64,000 bases of DNA. Origin: Apis mellifera (lineage: Eukaryota > Arthropoda > Insecta > Hymenoptera > Apidae). The notes under the pieces were generated by a model. That model saw only the letters and a program-made list of their open reading frames with translations, did not search any database and was not told the origin of the DNA. How positions within the stretch are numbered: the stretch's first letter is position 1; each line of letters opens with the position of its first letter. Shown in pieces: positions 43,167 through 53,658 of the stretch. The stretch lies in NCBI RefSeq assembly GCF_003254395.2, contig NC_037647.1, positions 9,553,050-9,617,049 of the forward strand, written 5' to 3'. Position numbers and translations under genes: made by a program.

Positions 43167-44955
43167 GTATCTTGGCGGGGGTTGAAACCCCTGGTAATGA
43201 TCATTACCTCCGGTATAGTGACAAGTGAGAGCGGGGAACCGAGGAAGCGGGGTACGGCTGCAGGAAATGGCCACAGATAACGCTGTCACGGCCATTTTTA
43301 TATTATGACGAATGGATCATCTTTCTTTCGTTAACTTTTGCCCTTGCCGCGCGTATCTCGCGCGCGTCCAAGGGGAGCGCGATGATAGATCTTTCTAATT
43401 ATTACCGCGCACTTCTCGCGGCTTAATCGCCTTTCCTCCCAAAAACTACCGGGACGTAAATAATCGCTGCCACTAATCGTTGTTAAATTGTTTCTCTTCT
43501 CTTCTCGCAACGGAGAGGATTGGATCGATCGATCGTCGGAAATACGTGACTCTTTCCTTCTCTCTCTCTCTCTGCTCTTTTTTTCGCGAATTTTCCGGAC
43601 CCAGGGGGGGGATGGGGGATCATAAAGAATCCGAAAAGTATCCAGCTGGATGATACCCTCGGTTTCGGTTGCAAGGAGGAGGCATCCCGTGGCGCGGAGC
43701 CTCTGCCCTTTTCCCAACCCCCTTCCCTCCCCTCACAGTGGCCACGCGGCAATAACAGTAGCGACCAGTCTTTCATATCGTATCGGTCCAGCTCGTCTAT
43801 GTGGAAATGCGATCACTTAGAGGCAGCCTCGAAGTATAATTCGGCCGAGACCGGTCTCGTCGGTGTGCCGGTCCGTTGCTTTCGTGTGGGGGCCAACGGA
43901 TCGTATATTTTTTATTATTGGCCGATGGAGCCAGTCCCCGAGGGGGTGGAACGGGGGTGAGAGCCCGGGTAGAAGGAGGTTTCGATAGCTGACCACTCGA
44001 TTCCGTACGCCCACCCTCTCCCTCTACTTGTGCATCTTCCTCCTCCTCCTCCTCCTCTTCTTCTTCGTCTTCTTCTTTTTCCATTCGTTTGCACAACGCG
44101 ACCGCATCGTCTTTGGTAAATGTGCTCGGCCGAGCGATCTCCTCTCCGCACGCTTCGCTGCACGATCGAGCGTATCTCTCCCGTTGGGTTCTCGTTTTAT
44201 CGAGTGTGGACGTTGGAGAAGCGATTCTCATGTTTTTACATCGAGGCAATTTTTCCATCTCGCCCCTCCTCGAGAAACCGCCGACTTTCATCGCCCACCT
44301 GCCCCTTTCCCCTCGACCATTCCTTTTCCACCATCCCCTCCGATCCCACCCACCGTTCCGATCTTCCATCGTTTCTTCTCCACAGACGGGGGAGGGGAAT
44401 CGTCTCTCGACGGTTATTAATCTAATATATCTGGTGTATCTGGTGTAATATACTCGAGGAGTTGCGAAAACAAGCAAGTTTGTAAAAAGTCGGTGAGATT
44501 TTGATCGCATCCTCGATCTTGCACGGTGTTCGAGGCCGCGCGGAAGGTAGGAACGACGTAGCAACTCGTTTAATTCAATCGTCGAAGCGTGTGCACGGGC
44601 GACCCATTCGTTATTAAGTTTGGCCGCGAGCGTGTTGCAAAGAGAGAAAGAGAGAGAGAGAGGAGTTCGAAGGAGCGGCTCCGTATCGAAAGCCGCTCGA
44701 TTCGGAAGGTTCCCGGTAGAAGGCTCCTTCTGGAAGTGAAGTCGCCGGTTGGCTCGCTCCCGCGGCGGGGTGTTCTCCAGGAAGGCCGGGGATTGGTCTA
44801 GGACGTTGGATGTCCGTGCACTTCTCTCTCTCCCGTCTCTTCCGCGGTGGCTTCATTATACGTTGACCTAAGAAAATCAACCACCCACCGCCGCCACTGT
44901 TCGTCCTCGGCCTTCCTCTCTCCCTCTCTCTCTCTCTCTCTCTCCCCGTGTACAA

Positions 44956-45001
44956 GTCGTCGTCGTCGTCGTCGTCGTCGTCGTGGTCGTCGTCGTCGTC
45001 G
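44956..45001. repeat. (GTC)n microsatellite
   Basis: 46 bp of GTC with one GTG interruption, followed by degenerate GTTC/GTTG units to about 45037. Confidence 0.95.
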
Positions 45002-45624
45002 TTGGTTCGTTCCGTTCGTTCGTTGGTTCGTTCGTTGCAACATCCTGGACCGGCGGCTGCGACGAGAGAGGAGAGAGGAGAGGAGAGGAAGAGCGGTTTC
45101 GAACAACCGAACCAGCTGCCCTGACTCCACCAACCCCTCGCACCGCCATCCCTCTTTCTTCCTTCCGTTCATCCGTCCATCCACTCCTCCTCTCTTCCTT
45201 CCTTCCATCTCGAACGGAGAGAAGGAGAGAGAGAGGGAAGCAGGGGTAACTCATCGCTTATGGATACTGATGACTCGCGCAATGAACTCAGACCGCGCTA
45301 AGGGTGCGGTAAACCCACCGTGCTTCTCTCCTACCCTCGTCTCTCCCATTATCCTCTCTCTTTCCCTCGAACCAACCTTGCTACCTCCTCCGCGTTTTTC
45401 TCCCTCCTCCCCCCAATCTTTTTCTTCTAACCGCTCGCATTCTCGAGCGCCTTCGTTTGCTCGATCCTTCAATAACATTTTCCCTCCCGGTCGAGGGTGC
45501 CTTCTTCGTATCTCGTAAGATGTATCCGTTCCTTTCCTCGTCAAAGATCCAATTCTTCTTCTTACACGTTGGCTAGGTTACAGTCGAGCGATTAGACGGA
45601 CAGTAGTTGATACATTGTACGTAT

Positions 45625-45640
45625 GTATATATATATATAT
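45625..45640. repeat. (TA)n microsatellite
   Basis: 16 bp of alternating T and A. Confidence 0.9.
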
Positions 45641-46649
45641 AAATACTTTTCTCTGTCGGTGAGAAAATTTGCGATTCAAATTTCGTCAAACGTTTGGCCT
45701 CGCTTTGGACCGATCTCGGTAAACGACCGCCCATCGAAGAAGAGATTCCTCCTCCTTCTCTCAAACAGATCCCGTGTATTACGTAAGATCCCGATGTCGT
45801 ATCCATTCCCGTGGTCCCTTTTCCACCCTCTCACGCGGCCATTCGTTTCTATTACTCCGCGTTAAGGGAGAGACCCCGACCGACCCGGGGTTAGATTTAT
45901 TTTCACTCGCGCGGCTATTTTTTTCCTTTATTTTTTTTCCTTTCCTCCTTTCTTTCTTTTTTTTTTTTCTTTACGACCAAGCCTCGCGAGCCCGCAACGA
46001 CGCTCGCAACGACACTGAATCATCCCCCGAATGCGGCGAACTGACTTTCGCGGACTTTCGTATCGGAATCGGCTCGATCCGCCTCGACTCGTATAATAAA
46101 CCCATAAACACCCTTGTTGCCTACAGGGGGAGGGGGATGGCGAGGATAATCGGAGCTGTTACGTGTTACTTGGTCACGTCGGGGATATCGAGTCCCCGCG
46201 ATTATATATCCTTCTCTCTCTTTCTTTTTTTTACGATACCGTGTGACGAGAATACGCTTAGCCGCTATGAGCGACGACGACGGTAAGCGTGCAACGTTTT
46301 AACACGGGTGTCATAAACAAAGAACCGTTCGGGCGACGAGAAACGGAAAAAAAAAAGAAGAGAAGAGAAGAGAATATAAGGAGCGGGAATAGAATAAAGG
46401 GGAGACGTGATTCCTCTTCCACGGCGAGGAATCGTTGCACGCGTAGGCTCGCCAACGAGACGACCTTGTGATTGCGCGATGCGCACGGCGTGGTGCATAT
46501 GCACACCTCCTCCGGGGGGAGGAGAGGCGAGAAGCGAGTTACGTAGCGGATACCCCGACGCAACGTGGAGCAGGCGTGGGAGAGAGAGAGAGAGAGGCGA
46601 GAGGGGAGAGAGAGAATTCCTAAACACCCGGAGAGCGGGCGATGCTTAC

Positions 46650-46740
46650 CTGCGGTAACGTTTAAGCGGTGGAGTAAGTACAAGACCTTAGCGCGCATCA
46701 AGGAAACAAACAGCTGGCGCGCGCAATATGAATTAAACAT
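46650..46740 (-). CDS. Candidate first coding exon on the minus strand
   Basis: On the minus strand an ATG at 46740-46738, preceded five codons earlier by an in-frame TAA, opens 30 codons plus one base and meets the donor CCGCAG|GTAAGC (46650/46649). The peptide starts MFNSYCARQLFVSLMRAKVL and is hydrophobic-basic, like a signal sequence or targeting peptide. Upstream lies an AT-rich, homeodomain-site-like patch (AATTATTAATC). The frame continues open into the presumed intron. The donor is good but a matching acceptor cannot be assigned. Alternatively this is simply a conserved non-coding block. Confidence 0.2.
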
Positions 46741-47110
46741 GCTGATTAATAATTAACAAGTTGCCGGCTCTACTCGCGCGCCCACTATGCCGCGAGTAGA
46801 TGATGCGCGCGTGTACGCGCACACCGTCCTCTTCTTCACCTTCTCCTCTCCTCTCCTCTCCCTCGCGGCTTTCGCGTTACGCGCCCGATCGAGCATCCCT
46901 TCTCCCCTTCAACACCTGTTCCAACAAACAAGGGGTGGAGGTGGAGAATTTAAGAAACTCGCTTTACGGATTCTTTTCTTCTCCACGACGAAGGGAAACG
47001 AAGGGAAAACTCGTTTGGGCGGAAGTGGGCTCCGATCGAAGGAAGAAAGGAAGGAAGGGAGAGGAAAATATGGAAACGGTGTTTTGGAGGGTTCCGCGCG
47101 GTCGCCTCTT

Positions 47111-47132
47111 GTTCTTCTTCTTCTTCTTCTTC
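47111..47132. repeat. (CTT)n microsatellite
   Basis: About seven CTT units. Confidence 0.92.
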
Positions 47133-47365
47133 ATGTTTATTAATGCCTCGTACGTCTATCGATTTCACTCTTCGAAGCGAGATAATGATACTGACCTATG
47201 CCAGCTGTCGTTAACGATACCCTTCCGCTTCTCCTTCTCACATTGACCGAATATGTTTTATTGTGGTAAATGGTCGCGGGCGAAAGAATCCGCCTCGCGT
47301 AATTCTTTACGTAATTCCGTAACGAGGGAATCGAATGATTGCGCAATCAAACGATTGCCTCGCCG

Positions 47366-47386
47366 ATATCGTATCGTATCGTATCG
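47366..47386. repeat. (GTATC)n pentanucleotide array
   Basis: Three perfect GTATC units preceded by a partial one. Confidence 0.85.
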
Positions 47387-48144
47387 AAGATTGAAAACGA
47401 ACGAGACAGAGAGAGAGAGAAACGAAGGCTCATTTGTTTGTTTAACCGTAGATCGATAGGGAACGTTTCGGTTCGAACGATCGCTATCTTTCGCTTCCGT
47501 GGATATCTCTCCTAGCGTGGAGAGCTACGTAACCGCGGCGTAAACTAGTTAAGTCTATTAATTGGCGTGGAAAAGAGTTAATCTGATGAGATGGGATCCC
47601 CGGATAACGGAAAGGTTGTCGCCGTTCGACTCGATCCTCAATGCGGGGGAGGAAGGTCGAGGAATCGCGATGATTCCACTATTTTCCTATTTTCTTTCTT
47701 TTAATTGACCAGAGTTCATTCCTTTCCATTCCGTTCCGTTTCGCGATTAATTTCATCAAATCCATCGAGATGGATGTAACGAGAGATGAGGAAGGGGTGG
47801 ACGAAAGATTTATCGCGAGATGACTGTTCCTTTCTCCCTCCCTGAGAGGGTTCCGTAATCGTACGTCCCCCTTTCCGAACGTTCGTTTCGGAAGGAGGAA
47901 CACGCGACTCGAAGCGGCGATTGCGCGTCGGATTCTCCCGCACGCAGCGGGGATACGATGCCTCGCCATGCTAGGATGACGAGCGTGGGGTGACGGGTTC
48001 AGGAAGTATAACCATAATAGGCAGAAACGGCACCGTGGCGGGAGGGAAGGGAGGGAGGAAATGCGAGGCAACCAACGACACGAGAGCCGTGACGCCGTTC
48101 CTGTAGGGATTAATTAGCGATAAGACTTCTAATGAGAGGCAGGT

Positions 48145-48164
48145 GAGCGAGCGAGCGAGCGAGC
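48145..48164. repeat. (GAGC)n microsatellite
   Basis: Five GAGC units. Confidence 0.92.
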
Positions 48165-49315
48165 CGGCCGAACGACGAGCCACGCTTCGAGACACGATCG
48201 AGCCACGTATAGCCAGAAAAATTTATTTAACCAACCAGTTATAATAGATTTCGAGAGGGTTCGAGGTGGAACGATAACGGTAAATTATATATAATCTGGA
48301 CGAAACGAATCTTTTCTTTCCTTTTTCTTTTCTACGTTCCTCTCGTTCGTTTTTCTCTCCTTCCTCTTCGAAACGAGACATTACGGTACGGGCGAAATGA
48401 AATTTCGTTGTTCGTATTCGGCACGTATAAACGTAGACGGCGAACGGCGGACACGGTCGAAAGGCGGATTTTCGCTAGGCAAGGCGAAAAAAAGGCGGTG
48501 GGGAGAATAAATAGCGGCCGATCGAGGCAGTCACGGTTTAAGTGTGACGGCCGTTGTTGGGTGGACGGGCGAGGAGCCGTGAAGGAGTCACGTCCCGTGA
48601 ATTGTGGGCCACGTGACAGAGGCGTGATCGAGGTGCGACGCGATGGAACAATGCCATCGGACCTCTTCGAGGAGGAATGCCGCGTGCCGCGCCCATCTTT
48701 CCTCGATATCTCTCCGCTCGCCTAATCGACCCGGTATCCAGACACCCCGACGATCCAACTTTTCGACCCGTCGCTTCTCCAACGGCCGTGTTCACCGTGT
48801 CTGTTTATCTAGACCGAGCCGCGGCGCCTAACGGGATCCTCTGCCACGCGCGCCATTTCTCTCTCTCTCTCTAAGAGGAGACGACACGCTCGAACAGTTG
48901 GCCTAAAATTTCTTCGTCTTCGATATACAATATAATCTTATCGCTCCTTTTGTTTTCGACGAAGAAAAACTCTTCCCTTCCAAGATTCAAGCTACCTTCG
49001 ATCTTTGATGATTCGAACAACGAATCGACTCGTGAAAACGCTTATCGAAATCGTGGATAAAAGTTTCTTATTAATATCTTCGACTGTTCGAAGCAGAAAC
49101 GTATTCGTTCGTCTACACTCTGTATTCCCAAAATATATTTTTCATGGGAAAAAAAGAGTGGCAAAGAGAAGGAAGCCATCGTTGGCAAAGGAGGAGAGAG
49201 AGACGGTTTTCCACGGGGAAACGGAGGTGCGTGGGTGGACGGGTAAGGCCCCCTAAGTAGGCGAGTGTCACGCGCGTCATAAGAATGCGATAAGACCGGC
49301 GGCCGATGCAAACCC

Positions 49316-49345
49316 GTTCCGTTCCGTTCCGTTCCGTTCCGTTCC
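49316..49345. repeat. (GTTCC)6 pentanucleotide array
   Basis: Six uninterrupted GTTCC units followed by ATTCC. Confidence 0.96.
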
Positions 49346-49685
49346 ATTCCGAGAGGCATGGGCCGCCGCCATTGTGTCGGGGCGCGGGATTCGCCGATCG
49401 ACCACGCGCGACCTCTTCCAACCACGGAGCGACGTCCGTCTCTGACCTTATTCCACGCGCTAAAATACGCGCGATTCGAATGCTAAGTCGGTGCGCAGCC
49501 CCGATCGGGTCAAGGCAACGCGAACTTCGGCGTGTGACGAGCCGCCGCCGTCTCTTCTCGAAAACGGGGAAACGACGAGGGGCGCGACGATTATCGAGGG
49601 GTAAGGAGCTGGTGTTACCTCGTTACACGGTGCCACAGGCGTGTACACCTATTCAACGGACGGAATAGCCGAGGTATTCGAGAGC

Positions 49686-49700
49686 TATATATATATATAT
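49686..49700. repeat. (TA)n microsatellite
   Basis: 15 bp of TA, continuing into GTGTGT. Confidence 0.9.
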
Positions 49701-49709
49701 GTGTGTACG

Positions 49710-49790
49710 CACACAGTGGTGCACGGTGTTATTATCGTGGCGGTGCAATTAAAGAAGGAAGGCTAGAAATTAGCGGGTGGCGGACGTAAG
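49710..49790 (+). ncRNA. Possible non-coding exon with a strong donor
   Basis: The donor GTAAG|GTAAGTAT at 49790/49791 is close to ideal for U1 pairing. The nearest upstream acceptor-like AG is in CGCACACAG (ends 49715). All three frames of the interval contain stops, so if it is an exon it is untranslated or belongs to a long non-coding RNA. The acceptor is poor in pyrimidines. Confidence 0.15.
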
Positions 49791-50070
49791 GTAAGTATAG
49801 ACTCGGTTGTGGTACCAACCACGAGAACCGGGGATGCCTGGCGGAGTTTACGTTGCGTCGGGGGGGGAGGGCGAAGGGAGGGCCAGGTTGGAGCAGAAGG
49901 AGGGACGAGGAAGGAGAGCCCTACGTGCCTCCTGAATATGCATAGGGCAAACGGAACGGGACGAGGACGAGATAAGGGTCGACTTATTTTTCCTGCCTTT
50001 CATTTCGTCCCGTCCTTATTTTATTTTGGCGCTAACTGCTACCGCTACCGGAGGAGACGGTCTGCTCCTT

Positions 50071-50098
50071 CCTCCTCCTCCTCCTCCTCCTCCTCCTC
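50071..50098. repeat. (CCT)n microsatellite
   Basis: 28 bp of CCT. Confidence 0.95.
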
Positions 50099-50872
50099 TT
50101 CGCACCCCTTTCTACACCGGCTTAAAAATCTTCGCCGCGCTCGCAATTAGGAGGACGGGGGAATAGGCGGCGCGTTACTTGGAACGCCGTTCAAACGGGT
50201 GAGAATTCGATGGAGCGAGAGACGTTTCGCAGACGAGGGAGGGAAGGGGAGAGAAAAAGGAAAAAAGGAAAACGAAAGAGCTCGGTTAATTTTTCACCCG
50301 AACCTCGCCGCCTCCGTGGAGGAGGGATTTTTCTCGAACGACCATAACTCTTTGAGCGCGTGGAGGGGAGGAGACGATGAGAATTAAATTAATGCCGAGC
50401 GGAACGGTAACGTCGCGTTTCGCTTACAATTAAGCTCCATAAAACTGTAAGCCGCGCCCCCTCCCTTTCTCTCTCGCGTCCCCGTCCAATGAATATTTTT
50501 ATTTAATGCCCCATTAGTGGTCCTCCTCCCCCTCCTCCTCTTCCGTTTAACGTTTCACACGAAATTCCCGCTGCGCCGGAAGTCTCGTCCCTGACCCAAA
50601 CCAAACGTTCACGTTTCCAGCTTGTTATCATCGTCGAAGGGGAATAATTCGTTACTCGATCGATCTTTGGCTCGATAAGAATGGGGGGGAGAGTGGAACA
50701 GGATGGAAAGTGACACCGAGAAAGGTGAAGGGAGGGAAGGAAGACGGGAGGAAAGTGTCGAAAAAAATCGGTGAGCCGATTAGTATGCGCCCTGTCGCGT
50801 CGCGATGCCCTGCGGGTTGTCTTTAACTGCGTTGCGCCCGGCAGAACTCACTTCCACTTCCTCTTTCCCGCG

Positions 50873-51541
50873 ATGGCTGATCAGGGGAAAAAAAAAAAAA
50901 GAAAGGAAGAAGAAGAAAAAAGAAAGAGAGAGAGAGAAAAAAAGAATCATGAATATGCATCGCGCAGACCCGGCCACGACCGTTTGCCGGCATTTCGCAC
51001 CCGGCTGCGAGGGCCCCGGATCGTTGAGGTCATCCTGTACGGTGAACCGCGCACTCGACCACTCGATGCAGTTGTACCTCGAGCCTGCAGTTGTTGCAAC
51101 TCACCTGCCGCGCGGCATCGTCTAATCGGCCCGAGATACGCGCGAATCGCGACAGCTGTCGCGTCTCTCTCTATCTCCTCCTCCTCCTCCTCCTTCTATT
51201 CTCTCGCCTCCTTCCTTTTCCGCCTCGAGAACAACGATCCCTCATATACGCATCTCGTTTCCTTTCCTCTAATTTTTCCGCTGATCGATCGAAGAAACAG
51301 CACTTTTCTTTTTCGACTAATTAATCACATAAATAAAAAAAAAAGAAGAAATTCGTTTCTTTTTCGTTCTCAAGGTGGGATAAGGGGGGGAGGCTTTAGG
51401 CGAGGTCGTAGGCAGCAGGTAAGGGGCAGCAGCAGCAGCCCTCGCGGCAGGAAGGAAACGCGAAATAAATACGTGGCGTGGCAAGGTGGGAGGGTGGAGA
51501 GGACGAGGAAGCGGCATGCGGTGGTCGGTCTCTCCGGCTAG
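50873..51541 (+). CDS. 222-codon ATG frame, probably spurious
   Basis: The frame starts at ATG 50873 and immediately crosses a purine tract that yields a Lys/Glu/Arg run (residues 5-25), later a CTC tract that yields a poly-Ser run, and ends in an Arg-rich tail. Between these lies a short unique segment (about residues 45-85) with two adjacent Cys (CSCC). It resembles no known protein. Length alone is not evidence here because the tracts lack stops. Confidence 0.1.
   Translation: MADQGKKKKRKEEEEKRKREREKKNHEYASRRPGHDRLPAFRTRLRGPRIVEVILYGEPRTRPLDAVVPRACSCCNSPAARHRLIGPRYARIATAVASLSISSSSSSFYSLASFLFRLENNDPSYTHLVSFPLIFPLIDRRNSTFLFRLINHINKKKRRNSFLFRSQGGIRGGGFRRGRRQQVRGSSSSPRGRKETRNKYVAWQGGRVERTRKRHAVVGLSG
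51099..51105 (-). promoter_or_regulatory. Minus-strand splice donor match
   Basis: GGCAG|GTGAGT on the minus strand, identical to the donor consensus. The preceding frame has only four codons after an ATG that itself follows an in-frame TAG, so any coding role is doubtful. Confidence 0.15.
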
Positions 51542-52087
51542 AGTCCCGGACTGGAACTGGAACTGGACGGCAGTCCGGCCAGAAAGATACATATTTTTAA
51601 ATATTTTAGTCACGGTTCGCGATCGCCTCGTCACGCAGCCTTGCCACCTACCGGCTACTACCCATTACGTACCTACTACTTTGCCAGCAAGCTACGTGGC
51701 CGGGCATGGCCGTGCCGTACCGACTCTCTACCTTCTACACCGCGCGATTTTCTTACTCCTTCTTTTCCTTTTTCTTTTTCATGTACGTATAGATATATAT
51801 ATCTGCCCTCGGGCGGCGCATCTTCCCTTCCACTTAGGGGGAAGGAAACTTTACCGTTTTTCAGAAGCCTTCCTCCTTTTCTTCGAAGAAAGAAAAGGTT
51901 TTATGGGATAATTGTGAAAATTCTTCGCGGAGACGGGCAGAGAGATTGGATCGACGCGTGGTGATCGTGACCGTGATTCGATCGCGCAACAAACACAGCG
52001 ATCCTGATTCCCGGTAAAACGATATCGATCAGCTGCTCGTGACGAGACGTTTACGGCTTCGTAAAGCCGCGCGTTCTTGCCTTGACA

Positions 52088-52651
52088 ATGAGTGATCTGG
52101 TTTTAATGAAGCGCGGCAATTATCGCTGTATACACCGGTGCCGATGCATAATTCATGGGGACGAGGACTTATCGCGTTTTATCTATCGACTTGTATTATT
52201 ATTCTTCCGTTGGCCAAACGTTTTGCAATTTTTCGAGCGTAGCTCGTGCTACGAGGTCGGGTCGCGGGTGTCTCGCGATCGAAAAAGCGCGGTTCCGAAG
52301 GGCGGAGAAGAGGAGGAAGATCGGACGAAGCGAACACGGCTGGAGCGATTCTTTTGTGTTGCCGCTCCGGTGATCCGTTCCAACTCTCCTCCGACTACTC
52401 GCGCCGATTGTTTTTCCTTCCTCTCCTCGTTGCCCGTCTCACGCCGGCCAACTTTCAGTATTGCCCAAAGCGTTGTGTATCTCGCTTTTATTTCCATTTC
52501 CCACGGTCCTCCTCCTCCTCCTCAACCGACCGAGGTATTATCTTCAATCCCATTTCTGCGCACACGTGTGTCACGTGTGGCAGAGCAAACGTGGTTAAAA
52601 AATTATTCGTCGAATTATAATTATCCTGAAACGAAACTGTCTCGACATTAA
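52088..52651 (+). CDS. Unrecognised 187-codon ATG frame
   Basis: ATG at 52088 in good insect context (TTGACAATGAG), stop TAA at 52649-52651. Residues 1-70 are not low-complexity: a Cys/His-rich start (Cys at 14, 18 and 20) and a hydrophobic, aromatic segment at about residues 34-50 (FIYRLVLLFF, then LQFF). An acidic run (about residues 76-80) and a Pro run (142-146) come from short repeats. The C-terminus is Asn/Tyr-rich. No family is recognised, and no AATAAA was seen within 100 bp of the stop. It is one of the longest frames not mainly built from repeats. Confidence 0.2.
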   Translation: MSDLVLMKRGNYRCIHRCRCIIHGDEDLSRFIYRLVLLFFRWPNVLQFFERSSCYEVGSRVSRDRKSAVPKGGEEEEDRTKRTRLERFFCVAAPVIRSNSPPTTRADCFSFLSSLPVSRRPTFSIAQSVVYLAFISISHGPPPPPQPTEVLSSIPFLRTRVSRVAEQTWLKNYSSNYNYPETKLSRH

Positions 52652-53266
52652 CAGTTTTCGTAACGAGCAAAAATTCCAAGTCGTAATTGAACTCGTTCGA
52701 GGCGGAAATTAATTGATTCGTTGCCAGGATTTATTCCTTATCTATCAATCGTTATATTATCCATCGCGAGAGAGAGGGAGAAAATTCCGAAATTTTCTCT
52801 TGACGGCCGCTTGTCATTTACATTAATGTTTTGTCACGCGTCCCTGCTCCACGCGTTTCACCCTCCCGTCCACCCGCGATCGAAATCGGTGCGGGAAACG
52901 TACTCGAGCGCTCATTATTCGGAGCGAGAATGCCCCGTCATCGCGTCTAGCCTCCCTCGCCCCCCTCCTCCCTCCGCGTTTATCCGAAACGCGACGTTTA
53001 ATTAAAACTCGACGGGATCGGATGAAAAATTAATTTGGTCACGTAACGGTGTAAAGCGGAGCCGATCGGTGTTGCATCACACACTTCCGCTAATTATTAC
53101 AGCGGCAGCAAAAATTGGCCCCCGCGCGATCCGCGTTATTATAAAACGGGCCGAGAATTCGTTATAAGAGCGTTATAAAAGCGGGTCTCGATTTCGATTC
53201 CTTCGGATCGAGGGAATTAAAATTGGTGACCTTGGGAGAGGGTTCGTGATTCGAATCGCGATGATG

Positions 53267-53283
53267 AAAAAAAAAAAAAAAAA
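53267..53283. repeat. A homopolymer (17)
   Basis: Seventeen consecutive A preceded by ATGATG. No retrogene body was seen upstream. Confidence 0.88.
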
Positions 53284-53620
53284 GAAAAGAATGAGAGCGA
53301 GAAGAGACGAAGGGTGGATCGTTGGTTAAGCAAGTTGTGGATCTTGGCCCGATTCAGAGGCCTGGCGAGAAACACGGCCTGGCTGACACGAATTTAACGA
53401 GTAGACGCGTGATTAAGGGGGATGACGGGGCTGACGGCCACGAGCCGAAAGAAGCCACGACGCGGGGGAAGGAGGAGGGGGTGGTTCGTGGTTGGAGAGC
53501 GAGCCCTCCTAGAGAAGGCGTGGAGGGGGTGGAAATGAAGGGAGCGTGGCTGGAAAAATGCGAACCTCCGTCTCCCCGCATACATTTCCATACATCAACC
53601 CCGTCCAAGTGGAGTCGGTG

Positions 53621-53658
53621 CGACCGACCGACCGACCGACCGACCGACCGACCGACCG
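53621..53658. repeat. (CGAC)9 microsatellite
   Basis: 38 bp of CGAC, running into four GCC units. Confidence 0.96.

Larger units (their letters stand above)
40920..46640. other. Non-coding, repeat-rich stretch
   Basis: Holds an unbroken purine block at about 42236-42350, the GT, CTT and GTC arrays listed separately, CTC/CTT DNA at 44036-44080, GA tracts near 44645-44661, and further GCCAT words at 42941-42945 and 43272-43276. A 239-codon minus frame around 43797-44516 crosses the CTC/CTT block and has a poly-Glu core; it is not regarded as a gene. Confidence 0.5.
46760..52080. other. Non-coding stretch
   Basis: Holds CTT, GTATC, GAGC, GTTCC and CCT arrays, a TA/GT tract at 49686-49706, a purine block at 50883-50944 and unremarkable GC-balanced DNA between. 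No recognisable gene was seen. A good plus-strand donor match GGCAG|GTGAGC lies at 48142/48143 next to the GAGC array, and an excellent one at 49790/49791. Confidence 0.5.

Noticed and set aside
43054..44163. Arg/Glu-rich short frames in purine tracts across the window
   Set aside because: They mirror GA, GAA and GGA arrays and occur on whichever strand carries the purines.
43797..44564. A 255-codon minus-strand frame with a poly-Glu core
   Set aside because: It starts with TTG, and the core is produced by the CTC/CTT tract at 44036-44080. The first ATG gives a peptide with no recognisable domain.
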